Source of the DNA: Reichenbachiella faecimaris
GTDB lineage: Bacteria; Bacteroidota; Bacteroidia; Cytophagales; Cyclobacteriaceae
Direction of reading: 5' to 3'
Assembly: GCF_900176375.1 (NCBI RefSeq)
Contig: NZ_FWYF01000001.1
Span: 806,001-870,000 of the forward strand
DNA length: 64,000 bases
A program made the position numbers and the translations under genes. The number at the start of each line of letters is the position of its first letter. Position 1 is the stretch's first letter. This document shows, piece by piece, positions 8,712 to 17,767 of the stretch. Under the pieces are notes generated by a model, which worked only from the letters and a program-made list of their open reading frames with translations, ran no database searches and was not told the DNA's origin.

Positions 8712-9246
8712 AATTCTTCTTATTTTCCTTCATTCGCTCTCTTAGCAAATATTTTGCTCTAGAATACTGTGATTTTGAGGTACCTACTGATACACCTAGC
8801 ATCTCAGCTATCTCCTGATGCTTATAACCCTCTATGGCATACAGGTTAAAAATAACCTGACTACTGCCCGGCAAAGCCTGCACCATGGCCATCAATTCGT
8901 TCATGGTATAGTCAGAGACTTCTTGCTGTTGTCCCTGAGACTCTTTCAGATCATCTACATCCACCATTGGATACAAATACAGCTTACCTCTCTGTGAGTT
9001 AAGTGCCGTGTTGATCACAATTCGCTTGATCCAAAACACTAAAGGGGCATCTCCCTTATAGTTTTTTATTTGTTTGAAAACTTTGATAAACGACTCTTGC
9101 AACACATCCTCAGCTTCCTGCTGTGCTTTTGTATATCTGAGACAAATAGCAAACATGCTCGACGAAAATTGCCGATACAGCTGCTCTTGAGCTTTTCGAT
9201 CTCCTCGGACACAACCTTTGATAAGTTTATTTTCGTCTATCGCCAT
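8698..9246 (-). CDS. RNA polymerase ECF sigma factor (sigma-70 family)
   Basis: 182 aa. Region 2 is at about 20-90 (FAICLRYTKAQQEAEDVLQESFIKVFKQI), and the region 4 helix-turn-helix is at about 125-170 (EGYKHQEIAEMLGVSVGTSKSQYSRAKYLL). No C-terminal SnoaL or other extension. It overlaps the next gene (one-TM/beta-barrel protein) by 14 nt, the usual arrangement of an ECF sigma and its regulator. A candidate ECF-type promoter lies just upstream, suggesting autoregulation. The divergent neighbour is the type IX secretion plug gene. In Porphyromonas an ECF sigma (SigP) controls T9SS genes; a similar link here is inference. Confidence 0.92.
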   Translation of the reverse strand: MAIDENKLIKGCVRGDRKAQEQLYRQFSSSMFAICLRYTKAQQEAEDVLQESFIKVFKQIKNYKGDAPLVFWIKRIVINTALNSQRGKLYLYPMVDVDDLKESQGQQQEVSDYTMNELMAMVQALPGSSQVIFNLYAIEGYKHQEIAEMLGVSVGTSKSQYSRAKYLLRERMKENKKNYGKG

Positions 9247-9280
9247 TCTCCAGGAATGAAAATTTGTTTTGGTTTGCTGT

Positions 9281-9309
9281 TAAGACACGACCCCCATGCA
9301 AAGGGTTGG
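9281..9309 (-). promoter_or_regulatory. Candidate ECF-type promoter of the sigma factor operon
   Basis: On the minus strand, AACC (complement of 9304-9307) and GTCTTA (complement of 9281-9286) are separated by 17 nt. This resembles the AAC-rich -35 and GTC-type -10 elements of ECF-dependent promoters. It lies 35 nt upstream of the sigma gene start, as expected for an autoregulated ECF gene. Confidence 0.4.
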
Positions 9310-9376
9310 AATGAAAATTATTTTTATTCAAAATAATCCAATGTACTTTCGTTGATACCTTTATTGATTCCAGTTT

Positions 9377-10645
9377 ATGAAATTTAGCCTTAGCCTTTTC
9401 ATTGTTACCATTCTACTAGCAAAAATTAGCCCTATTTGCATCGCTCAGCAAAAAGAAATTGTATACGAGAACAAAAAATATGAGCCATTTGTCGGAGTGG
9501 TACAGCTCTATCCCATTACAAACAACCCTGATCAAGAACTAGGAGCACCCATTGTCCCCAGAAGCAAAGTGGAATCTCTGCTACTGCAATTTGATCTGCT
9601 ATTAGAAGAATACATTGATGTGCAGGCCAAAATCGTTCACTGTAATGCTGACTGGACTAAATCTGTACTGAACGATATCGAGTTTTTGTACGACTACAAC
9701 AGCTTTGATCTCCGCGACTTTGAGTATTCTATAAATGCCAAAACACTGTATGTCAACTATTGGTTTAAAATACCAAGAGTGAAAGTAACTGGCAATTACA
9801 TCATTCAAGTCTATCAAAATAATGACGAAGAAGATGTGCTATTCACAAGAAGGTATATTGTATTTGACCACAACGTCAGCATCCAACCCAACGTCAGAAT
9901 ATCAACTGGAGTCATGCAAAGAGACTTTAATCAGCAGATAGATTTTGATATTATTCATAGTAGAATCAAAGCCTCAAACCCTCGCACTGAATTCAAAATT
10001 GTGATCAGGCAAAATCAAAGATGGGACAATACCTTGGAGGGATTGCAACCTACTGCCATCAGAAGAGATAAGTCACTTCTTGAATACAGGCATTTCAATA
10101 TGGAAAACAATTTCAAAGGAGGTAATGAGTTCAGAATGGCCGATTTGAGAAGCTATAGCTATAGAGGAGCTTATGTTTCACACATCAACCCAGACGCAAA
10201 TCCTAGAGAAGCTACCGTCAATATGGGTAAAAGCCGCAAACAAGAGGCTTACTCACAGACGCAAGACAAAAATGGAGGATTCATCATTGCATCAACTGAA
10301 GCTATGGGAGATTACCTTGCTTGCGATTACCTACTGACCAAGTTTCAGGTAAAATCAGCCCCACTACCAGATCCTGTATATGTGCTAGGTGGCTTCAATG
10401 ATTACCAAAAAGATGATAAAAGTTTATTGAGATACAATACTGAAACGCAAGTCTACAGTTCTAAGGTACTGCTGAAGCAAGGATTGTATGACTACATCTA
10501 TTGGGTAGATGGTGATGATCCCTATGATTTACAAGGTTCTTTTTATCAGACTGAAAACAATTATGACATCATTGTTTATCACAAATCATTTAGCGATTTG
10601 GCGGATAAAGTAGTAGGGTATTATTCATTCCGAACCAAATTTTGA
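9377..10645 (+). CDS. Type IX secretion system plug protein (DUF5103)
   Basis: 422 aa with signal peptide ending at CIAQQ (about residue 24). Seen: the N-terminal plug-domain hallmarks GVVQLYPITNNPDQELGAPIV, LLLQFDLL, KIVHCNADW, FLYDYNSFDLRDFEYSINAKTLYVNYWF (in parts) and GNYIIQVYQNNDEEDVLFTRRYIVFD. In the type IX secretion system the plug protein closes the SprA translocon on the periplasmic side. A C-terminal E-set-like region (PVYVLGGFNDY, GLYDYIYW) follows, as in the family. The gene is divergent from the ECF sigma gene and its last 21 nt overlap the convergent hydroxylase gene. Confidence 0.88.
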   Translation: MKFSLSLFIVTILLAKISPICIAQQKEIVYENKKYEPFVGVVQLYPITNNPDQELGAPIVPRSKVESLLLQFDLLLEEYIDVQAKIVHCNADWTKSVLNDIEFLYDYNSFDLRDFEYSINAKTLYVNYWFKIPRVKVTGNYIIQVYQNNDEEDVLFTRRYIVFDHNVSIQPNVRISTGVMQRDFNQQIDFDIIHSRIKASNPRTEFKIVIRQNQRWDNTLEGLQPTAIRRDKSLLEYRHFNMENNFKGGNEFRMADLRSYSYRGAYVSHINPDANPREATVNMGKSRKQEAYSQTQDKNGGFIIASTEAMGDYLACDYLLTKFQVKSAPLPDPVYVLGGFNDYQKDDKSLLRYNTETQVYSSKVLLKQGLYDYIYWVDGDDPYDLQGSFYQTENNYDIIVYHKSFSDLADKVVGYYSFRTKF

Positions 10646-11467
10646 TTCTGGTGGTACTCTGTATTTTTGAAACGGAATAGCCAATAGGTTCCCCAACTCT
10701 GCATGTTCTTCAGGTTTTATATGCGTATCTATACCATATTTAACCTCACTCATATCATCTACATATTGAAAGGTGCCAAATATTCTATCCCACACAGAAA
10801 AGATATTTCCGTAATTGGTATCCGTCCAAGGCTGGGTGAAATGATGATGCACTTTGTGCATGTTGGGTGTCACAACCACATACGACATGACCCTATCCCA
10901 CTTTCCAAATAGCGAGCTATTCGCATGAGTCAAGTGTGCAAAAAGCACTGACAAGCTTTGGTACAACATGATGATGCCCATGGGCGCTCCTATGACAATC
11001 ACTGCCATAATGGTGAAAAGTATGCGAAACACTGTTTCACCAGGGTGGTGCCTGAGTCCAGAGGTAACATCAATGGTGGTATCTGTATGGTGCACCAGAT
11101 GAAATTTCCACATCCATTTTACTTTGTGCTCTACCCAATGGATAAGGTAAGCACCAATCAAATCCAACAATAACACACCTACAACAACTTGAAGCCACAG
11201 TGGCATATCTATCAGATACAACAGTCCAAATTCATTATTGGCCACAGCATCAGAGGCAAGCAACAACAAACTGGCCATTCCAAACCCAATCACCATAGTA
11301 GTCATGGTAAAGAATAGATTAATGCCAGCATGTTTCACCTTTTTATATTGAAACCTAAAAAGGGGAATGACACCTTCCAGAATCCAAAAAACAACCAGCC
11401 CTCCTATCAAAATTGTAGCTCGAAACCAAAGGGGAACATTTGTAAAAAAATCAATGAATTTTTCCAT
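10625..11467 (-). CDS. Sterol desaturase / fatty acid hydroxylase superfamily membrane protein
   Basis: 280 aa from ATG 11467 (MEKFIDFF); an ATG at 11485 would add six residues. Four or more TM segments carry the tripartite His motif of non-haem di-iron enzymes: HWVEHKVKWMWKFHLVHHTD, LRHHPGE and MHKVHHHF. Members hydroxylate or desaturate lipids using O2; the lipid substrate is unknown. The last 21 nt overlap the 3' end of the convergent plug gene, so there is no space for a terminator between them. Confidence 0.88.
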   Translation of the reverse strand: MEKFIDFFTNVPLWFRATILIGGLVVFWILEGVIPLFRFQYKKVKHAGINLFFTMTTMVIGFGMASLLLLASDAVANNEFGLLYLIDMPLWLQVVVGVLLLDLIGAYLIHWVEHKVKWMWKFHLVHHTDTTIDVTSGLRHHPGETVFRILFTIMAVIVIGAPMGIIMLYQSLSVLFAHLTHANSSLFGKWDRVMSYVVVTPNMHKVHHHFTQPWTDTNYGNIFSVWDRIFGTFQYVDDMSEVKYGIDTHIKPEEHAELGNLLAIPFQKYRVPPESKFGSE

Positions 11468-11605
11468 TTTGATGCATAATTTCAATATTAAGGTAAGTAA
11501 AAATACCGATCATTCGCCCTTCAAGTACACAAAATCATCTATACACTTGGCACGTCCAAGCTAAAGTCTTAAATTCAAAGTAGATCAAGCCAAACACAAA
11601 ATAAC

Positions 11606-13249
11606 ATGACCAAAGCTTCTGATTTATTTGTACAAGCACTCGAAAACGAAGGAGTAGAATACATTTTCGGGATTCCTGGAGAAGAAAACCTAGACTTACT
11701 GAATTCATTAAAGGATTCTAAAATTAGACTCCTATTGACCCGACACGAGCAGGGTGCCGGATTTATGGCAGCTACCTACGGACGATTGACGGGTAAACCA
11801 GGAGTATGCTTATCTACACTAGGTCCTGGCGCTACTAATTTGGTAACACCTGCTGCCTATGCGCAATTAGGTGCTATGCCTATGCTGATGATTACAGGCC
11901 AGAAGCCCATCAAAAAAAGCAAACAAGGTAGGTTCCAAATTCTTGATGTCGTAGATATGATGCGACCCATTACAAAATACACTAGGCAAGTAGTAAGTGC
12001 CAACAACATCCCATCAATCATCAGAGAGGCTTTTCGTTTGGCTTCCGAGGAACGACCAGGAGCGGCTCATATCGAATTACCAGAAGACGTGGCAGCAGAA
12101 ACAGCCGAAGAACCTTTGTTTGATGTACCTCAGGTACGCCGACCAGCACCTGACCCAAAGGCTATCAAGGAGGCCATACAAATGATAGAGGCGGCAAAAA
12201 TGCCACTTATTCTCATTGGTGCGGGTGCCAACAGAAAAAGAACTGGCAACGCACTTTTGAAACTAATCGAAAAAACTGGCATCTATTTCTTCGATACCCA
12301 AATGGGAAAAGGTGTAGTTGACAATAGGCACGACCAGCACCTGGGTACGGCCGCACTCTCGTCCAATGATTACCTACACTATGCCATTGACAGAGCAGAC
12401 CTGATCATCAATGTAGGACATGATGTGATAGAGAAACCTCCGTTTTTCATGGAGCATGGTGGAAAGAAGGTCATCCATATCAACTTCTTCTCTGCCGAGG
12501 TAGATCAGGTTTACTTTCCAGATCTAGATGTGCTGGGTGATATTGCTGCATCCGTTTGGGATATTATGGAAGGAATCACCAGGCAAAGCCACTGGGATTT
12601 TAGCTTCTTCAAGAAAGTAGATGAGGAGGTCGAGTCTCATATTTCTAAGTATTTTGAAGACGAAAGGTATCCTATGCTGCCTCAGCGCATTGTCAATGAA
12701 ATCCGAAATATCATGCCGTCAGATGGTATTGTGACACTTGACAATGGGGTTTATAAAATTTGGTTTGCACGAAACTATAAATGCTACGAACCTAACACTT
12801 TGCTTCTCGACAACGCACTGGCAACTATGGGTGCCGGATTGCCTTCAGCAATGGCCGCCAAGCTCATCCATCCAGACAAGAAAGTAATTGCTGTATGTGG
12901 TGATGGCGGATTTATGATGAATTCACAGGAATTAGAAACTGCTGTGAGAGAAAAACTCCATGTAGTAGTGATCATTCTGAATGACAATGCCTATGGCATG
13001 ATCAAATGGAAGCAAGAAGGCATGGGATTCGACAATTTTGGGCTGGATTATACCAATCCTGATTTCGTGAAATATGCTGAAAGTTATGGCGCCTTTGGTC
13101 ACCGAATCACAAGTGACGCAGACTTTAGCAAAACACTGGATCATTGCCTAAATACGGAAGGCGTTCACGTGATTGATTGCCCAGTAGACTACTCTCTCAA
13201 TCATGCCATCCTCAATGTCAAAATCAAAGAAAAAGCAAAAGCACTCTAA
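11606..13249 (+). CDS. Acetolactate synthase large-subunit-like thiamine-diphosphate enzyme
   Basis: 547 aa with all three ThDP-enzyme domains. Seen: IFGIPGEENLDLL and the catalytic Glu48 in TRHEQGAGFMA, LGPGATNLVTP, the PELPEDVAAE-like domain boundary (HIELPEDV), and the ThDP motif CGDGGFMMN starting near residue 431 through NDNAYGMI. The C-terminal VIDCPVDYSLNH resembles catabolic AlsS. No ACT regulatory subunit is nearby. Instead an aldehyde dehydrogenase follows after 23 nt, so the pair may make and oxidise an aldehyde. Which 2-oxo acid it uses is not clear; a decarboxylase or carboligase other than AlsS is possible. Confidence 0.82.
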   Translation: MTKASDLFVQALENEGVEYIFGIPGEENLDLLNSLKDSKIRLLLTRHEQGAGFMAATYGRLTGKPGVCLSTLGPGATNLVTPAAYAQLGAMPMLMITGQKPIKKSKQGRFQILDVVDMMRPITKYTRQVVSANNIPSIIREAFRLASEERPGAAHIELPEDVAAETAEEPLFDVPQVRRPAPDPKAIKEAIQMIEAAKMPLILIGAGANRKRTGNALLKLIEKTGIYFFDTQMGKGVVDNRHDQHLGTAALSSNDYLHYAIDRADLIINVGHDVIEKPPFFMEHGGKKVIHINFFSAEVDQVYFPDLDVLGDIAASVWDIMEGITRQSHWDFSFFKKVDEEVESHISKYFEDERYPMLPQRIVNEIRNIMPSDGIVTLDNGVYKIWFARNYKCYEPNTLLLDNALATMGAGLPSAMAAKLIHPDKKVIAVCGDGGFMMNSQELETAVREKLHVVVIILNDNAYGMIKWKQEGMGFDNFGLDYTNPDFVKYAESYGAFGHRITSDADFSKTLDHCLNTEGVHVIDCPVDYSLNHAILNVKIKEKAKAL

Positions 13250-13272
13250 GCCAATTTATCAATTCTAGCACC

Positions 13273-14664
13273 ATGTCAACACTATCTGTATACGCCCCAT
13301 TCGATCAATCTTTAATCAAAGAAATCCCGCTGGCTACCAGTAAAGAAATGAGCAATGCCATTGACAGAGCGCTTGGCTTATTTCTGGATCAATCCAAATG
13401 GCTTCCAAAGTATAAAAGGGTGGAAATTCTTGAAAACATTGCCTTTCTGATGGAAGAACGAAGTGAGGAAATCATTCAAATTTCAGCTATGGAAGGTGGA
13501 AAACCTTGGATGGATACAGAAGTAGAAATGAAACGAGCAATCAATGGGGTCAAGCTGGCTATAGAAAATATGGGACACTTGAAAGGCGAAGAAGTAGCCA
13601 TGGGTCACACCGTGTCGTCAGCCAATAGACTGGCCTACACCATGCGAGAGCCCATTGGTGTGGTAGCTTCAGTAAGCGCCTTTAATCATCCCATCAACTT
13701 AATCATACATCAGACTATTCCGGCTATTGCTGTAGGTAGTCCCGTCATTATCAAACCTGCCCCCACTACACCATTGACCTGCCTACTATTAGTGGAAATA
13801 TTTGAGTCGGCAGGCCTCCCAGAAGGCTGGTGCACAGCCATGCCATGTGATAATGATGTAGCAGAACAGTTGGTCACAAGCCCAAAGGTCAACTTCTTTT
13901 CTTTCATTGGTTCTGCCAAGGTGGGCTGGTATCTGAGATCCAAACTTGCTCCAGGTACTCGATGTGCCTTAGAGCATGGAGGTTCTGCTCCTGTCATTAT
14001 TGAGCCTGATGCTGAAATCAAATCTATGATTCCTGCTTTGGTCAAAGGAGGTTTTTATCATGCAGGTCAAGTCTGCGTGTCTGTACAGCGTATTTTCGTC
14101 CATGAATCAATCGTAGATGAAGTAGTAGAAGAAATGGATACACAAGTTCGTGCATTAATATCTGGAAATCCATTAAAAAAAGAGACTGAAGTGGGGCCTC
14201 TCATCCTACCAAGAGAGGTAGACCGCGTCCATGAGTGGGTTGCTGAAGCCAAAGAAGCTGGTGCGAAGGTTATTTGTGGTGGGCAAAAAATATCAAACAC
14301 TTTCTATGAACCCACCATTCTGCTTAATCCCTCAGACGATTGCAAGGTGTCCACACAAGAAATATTCGGCCCTGTGGTTTGTGTCTATTCTTATACTGAT
14401 CGACAAGAGGCTATCAATAAAGCAAATGCACTAGAGTTTGCTTTTCAATCATCCATATTTACCAAAAACATAGATGTCGCACTAGATACCGTAAGAAAAC
14501 TCAACGCTACAGCGGTAATGGTCAACGACCACACGGCATTCAGAGTGGACTGGATGCCTTTTGGAGGAAGAGATGCCTCTGGACTTGGGTTAGGAAGTAT
14601 CCCTCACTCTATGCACGATATGACACGCGAAAAACTCATGGTCATTAAAAGCGAAGTATTATAA
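13273..14664 (+). CDS. NAD(P)+-dependent aldehyde dehydrogenase
   Basis: 463 aa from ATG 13273; the open frame extends upstream into the previous gene but with unrelated residues. Catalytic Cys268 lies in GQVCVSVQR and the general base Glu234 in ALEHGGSAPVI. Also seen: the NAD-binding SFIGSAKVGWYLR and KPAPTTPLT, and the C-terminal PFGGRDASGLG. Soluble and slightly shorter than the usual 480-500 aa. It is transcribed with the thiamine-diphosphate enzyme upstream. The pairing suggests that an aldehyde made by decarboxylation is oxidised to an acid, but the substrate is not identified. Confidence 0.88.
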   Translation: MSTLSVYAPFDQSLIKEIPLATSKEMSNAIDRALGLFLDQSKWLPKYKRVEILENIAFLMEERSEEIIQISAMEGGKPWMDTEVEMKRAINGVKLAIENMGHLKGEEVAMGHTVSSANRLAYTMREPIGVVASVSAFNHPINLIIHQTIPAIAVGSPVIIKPAPTTPLTCLLLVEIFESAGLPEGWCTAMPCDNDVAEQLVTSPKVNFFSFIGSAKVGWYLRSKLAPGTRCALEHGGSAPVIIEPDAEIKSMIPALVKGGFYHAGQVCVSVQRIFVHESIVDEVVEEMDTQVRALISGNPLKKETEVGPLILPREVDRVHEWVAEAKEAGAKVICGGQKISNTFYEPTILLNPSDDCKVSTQEIFGPVVCVYSYTDRQEAINKANALEFAFQSSIFTKNIDVALDTVRKLNATAVMVNDHTAFRVDWMPFGGRDASGLGLGSIPHSMHDMTREKLMVIKSEVL

Positions 14665-15006
14665 TGAACTAAATTCCTTTTCTCATTAGTTGGTTTGTTG
14701 AATCAGATGCGGGAGTTATCTATAGCTACTTGTCCATTCAGCTACATTTTAAAGACGCTGATATACTCAACTACCCCATTAAGACTCGAAACAGGTTTTT
14801 TACCTATCTGTACCTACATATATCTATCCGTATATTCTCCTATTTCAAAATTGAGTAGTTCCGCTTATTGTCTTACTCAACGACACCATTGTACTTTTGT
14901 AAAAGTTATTTCTCAAATACACTTTGTTTGAAGAGAATTAGCAATTATAAACTCAGTTTGTTTCGATTTTAGTAACTTAAAGTTGGTACAAAACAGAACC
15001 AAAACA
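14665..15006 (+). other. Intergenic leader of the chemoreceptor operon
   Basis: 342 nt between the aldehyde dehydrogenase and chemoreceptor genes. It holds one good promoter (listed separately) about 100 nt before the start, giving a long untranslated leader. I see no open frame with a believable product and no clear hairpin-plus-T terminator. Confidence 0.5.
14868..14899 (+). promoter_or_regulatory. Bacteroidota-type promoter for the chemoreceptor operon
   Basis: A -33 TTG at 14868-14870 and a perfect -7 element TACTTTTG (TAnnTTTG consensus) at 14892-14899, 21 nt apart. This fits the primary sigma consensus known from Bacteroides. The predicted start of transcription is near 14906, about 100 nt before the ATG. 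Confidence 0.55.
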
Positions 15007-17154
15007 ATGATGGAGCTTAGGCATCTGATTACATTCAACTTTACAATCGGAAGAAAAATCCGAATTAGCTTTTACGTTCTTATAGGCGTAATCATACTCA
15101 ATGGCCTCTACACCTACAGTACGCTGAACAATAGCATAGATTTGCTTAACAAGGTATCAAAAGATGTCTATCCCACACTCAACACGTATGGTGATTTTCG
15201 TAACCTTATAAAAGACAGCAAAGCCTACTCCACCAACTGGGTATATGTGAGTCGATACGAAAAAGACAAAGAAAAATTAAGGATTATACACAATGAAACC
15301 TATCCAATAATTAAAAAAAGGCTTCAAGCAATCATTACCACAACCCATCCGGAGGAAGCAGAAGTAATTGGTTCCATTTTAGAAACATTCGAAGGCATAT
15401 TAAGTGATCAAAAAACGGTTATGGAAAGTCTTAATACTGCGCTGGCTTATGAAGATGCCATGACACTGTTTGTGTGTGAGGATTTAGTAGAGGGCAATAT
15501 CATTCCTATCTGTGATGAGTTAATAGAAAAACTAGACGCCACTATGGCTCTAAAATCAGCTGAAACTAGCACTATCAGTGCAACTATGGAGGAGTCTTTT
15601 TCTAGTCTCAGTGTAGCCATTTTTATCCTTGGCCTCATGGGGGCAGTGTTTGGCTTAGTGATCTCAGGTTGGTTGTCAAGAAATATCACCAAACCGGTAA
15701 AAGCCCTGCAGGTAAAAATAGGTCAAATAAGACGAGGTGTTATTCCTGAATCTATAACAGCGATGAACAATGATGAAATTGGAGAAATGAGTCATGGAAT
15801 CAATTCATTGATACTGGGGTTTAAGTCCTCCTCCGAATTCGCAAGTGAAATAGGACAAGGAAATCTTGAAGCACATTTTGAAGCATTGAGTGAAGATGAT
15901 GTACTGGGACATGCCTTATTATCTATGAGAACCAATCTCAAAAAGGTAATCAACGAAACCAATGAAGTTGTTAAAGCCGCGGGAGAAGATGGTCGCCTGG
16001 ATACACGCATATCCACTGAAGCAAAAGCAGGTGCATGGCTTGAATTGAGCGAAACGATCAATCACCTCTTGCACTCAATAGCTACCCCAATTCTTGAGGT
16101 AAACAAAATCGTAACAGCATTAGCCGATGGCGATTTGACGCACAAGTATTTATTGGACTCAAAAGGAGACATCTATACATTGGTCAGTAACTTGAACAAA
16201 GCCACCTCCAATTTGAATGACCTCCTACTAAAAATATCAGATAGTGCAGTAGTAGTAGAAGAGGCTTCTACAGAAATGCTCAACGCCAGTGAGGAAATGT
16301 CGTCAAACACTGGTGAAATTGCCTCAGCCATAAGTCAAATGAGTGCAGGGGCACAAAACCAAGTGGTAAAAGTGGATGAAGCATCCAACCTTGTAGAAGG
16401 CATCAGAAACTCTTCCAATGAAATGGGAAGTAAAGCTTCCAACATCAATGAAGCAGCTAAGTCAGGCGTAGAGAGTAGCAAAAAGGGTAAGGAAATGGTA
16501 GACAACGTGGCTACCAGTATGGAAGAAATCTCTGTTTACTCAGTGAAAACCAATGACTCTATTAAGGTCTTAACACAGAGGTCAGAAGAAATCACACGGG
16601 TACTGGGAGTGATTACGGAAATTGCTTCACAGACCAATCTATTAGCATTGAATGCGGCCATTGAAGCTGCTCAGGCTGGAGATGCCGGCAGAGGATTTGC
16701 AGTGGTGGCCGAAGAAATTCGTAAGTTGGCAGAAGACTCAAGAAGTTCCGCTAGAGAAATTGAAACACTTGTAGCCGACGTGCAGAAAGATACTGAACAA
16801 GCGGCTCAGGTAATGGAAACCATGAATCAAAGCGTAAAAGTGGGTGGACAAGCCTCTACTGAAGCGTCAGAAGTATTTAAAGAGATAGCTGATTCGACCA
16901 GTCGCACCCTATCCTACTCAGAAGAAATTGTAAACGCTACTCAATTCCAACAAACCGATATTGGGAAGGTAGTTTCTATCACGGAATCAGTAGTGGTCAT
17001 AGCAGAGCAAACCGCAGCAGGTACGGAAGAAGTTGCCAGTTCGGCAACAGAACTCTCTTCTGGAATGGAAAATTACAATCAAAAATCCGAACAATTGACT
17101 CATGTGGCAACAGCCCTTAAGGACAGTGTGAGTAAGTTCAAATTAGCAAAGTAA
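15007..17154 (+). CDS. Methyl-accepting chemotaxis protein-like transducer
   Basis: 715 aa from ATG 15007 (a TTG at 14983 would add eight residues). TM1 at about 20-40, a periplasmic helical domain at about 40-195, TM2 at about 198-222, HAMP ([19 protein letters not shown]) and a long cytoplasmic coiled coil. The conserved signalling tip is present: [21 protein letters not shown], then [18 protein letters not shown]. No CheW, CheA or CheR gene is in the window. It is followed after 36 nt by the YfiR-like gene and then by a TonB-dependent receptor, so it may relay an envelope signal rather than steer flagella. Motile Cytophagales usually glide. Confidence 0.9.
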   Translation: MMELRHLITFNFTIGRKIRISFYVLIGVIILNGLYTYSTLNNSIDLLNKVSKDVYPTLNTYGDFRNLIKDSKAYSTNWVYVSRYEKDKEKLRIIHNETYPIIKKRLQAIITTTHPEEAEVIGSILETFEGILSDQKTVMESLNTALAYEDAMTLFVCEDLVEGNIIPICDELIEKLDATMALKSAETSTISATMEESFSSLSVAIFILGLMGAVFGLVISGWLSRNITKPVKALQVKIGQIRRGVIPESITAMNNDEIGEMSHGINSLILGFKSSSEFASEIGQGNLEAHFEALSEDDVLGHALLSMRTNLKKVINETNEVVKAAGEDGRLDTRISTEAKAGAWLELSETINHLLHSIATPILEVNKIVTALADGDLTHKYLLDSKGDIYTLVSNLNKATSNLNDLLLKISDSAVVVEEASTEMLNASEEMSSNTGEIASAISQMSAGAQNQVVKVDEASNLVEGIRNSSNEMGSKASNINEAAKSGVESSKKGKEMVDNVATSMEEISVYSVKTNDSIKVLTQRSEEITRVLGVITEIASQTNLLALNAAIEAAQAGDAGRGFAVVAEEIRKLAEDSRSSAREIETLVADVQKDTEQAAQVMETMNQSVKVGGQASTEASEVFKEIADSTSRTLSYSEEIVNATQFQQTDIGKVVSITESVVVIAEQTAAGTEEVASSATELSSGMENYNQKSEQLTHVATALKDSVSKFKLAK

Positions 17155-17190
17155 GAGATCAAGATTAAGAAAGACTTAAAACTAAACTCA

Positions 17191-17688
17191 ATGAAGCATA
17201 ATAAAATTGTATTTGGATTAGCACTTATACTTGGGATTCTTTCTTCTTTTCAGAGTCAGGCACAGGAGAGCAAATTCAAAGCACTATTTATTTACAAGTT
17301 TGCAGAATACATCGAATGGCCATCTGGCAAAAAAAATGTGACGGTTGGTGTAGCAGGCAAATCAGACGTATCCAAGGAGTTGTCCAATTTTGCTGCTTCC
17401 AAAGGCAATATGACCGTTTTGGATATAGCGGGCCCTGGCGATGTCAATAAATGCGACATCGTTTTTCTACCTAAGTCAATTGACAATCAAGTAAGTGCTT
17501 ATAATTCGGCAATAGGTGGCAAGAGCGTCTTGGTGGTATCTGAAAATAGTGACCTCACCGGAAAAGGCTCAGACATTGGTTTCTATCTGGAAAGTGGGAA
17601 ACTAAGATTCCTTATTAGCGAAAAAAGTATCAGAGACAAAAAAATGATACCTAGTTCTAAATTATTGGCATTGGGTAAAACCATCTAA
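17191..17688 (+). CDS. YfiR-family (DUF4154) periplasmic protein, copy 1
   Basis: 165 aa with a signal peptide ending near SQAQ (residue 25). Hallmarks: FKALFIYKFAEYIEWP, DIVFLP, SVLVVSENSDLTGKGSDIGFYLESGKLRFLI (in segments) and the C-terminal IPSSKLLALGK. In Pseudomonas YfiR is a periplasmic repressor of a membrane signalling protein. Related proteins are often encoded beside TonB-dependent receptors and sensor proteins, as here. It lies in the middle of the chemoreceptor-YfiR-receptor operon, so it may modulate the periplasmic domain of the transducer (inference). A second copy lies at 20624. Confidence 0.88.
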   Translation: MKHNKIVFGLALILGILSSFQSQAQESKFKALFIYKFAEYIEWPSGKKNVTVGVAGKSDVSKELSNFAASKGNMTVLDIAGPGDVNKCDIVFLPKSIDNQVSAYNSAIGGKSVLVVSENSDLTGKGSDIGFYLESGKLRFLISEKSIRDKKMIPSSKLLALGKTI

Positions 17689-17767
17689 CCAAAGAAAAAC
17701 CCTTAGACTGTTGAATTTCAAGCTTTCGGAAGATCGCATGAACGAACACACCCCAAACAAAAATATC

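Noticed and set aside
14983-15006. TTG start for the chemoreceptor at 14983
   Set aside because: It adds eight residues without support; ATG 15007 gives a normal N-terminus before TM1.
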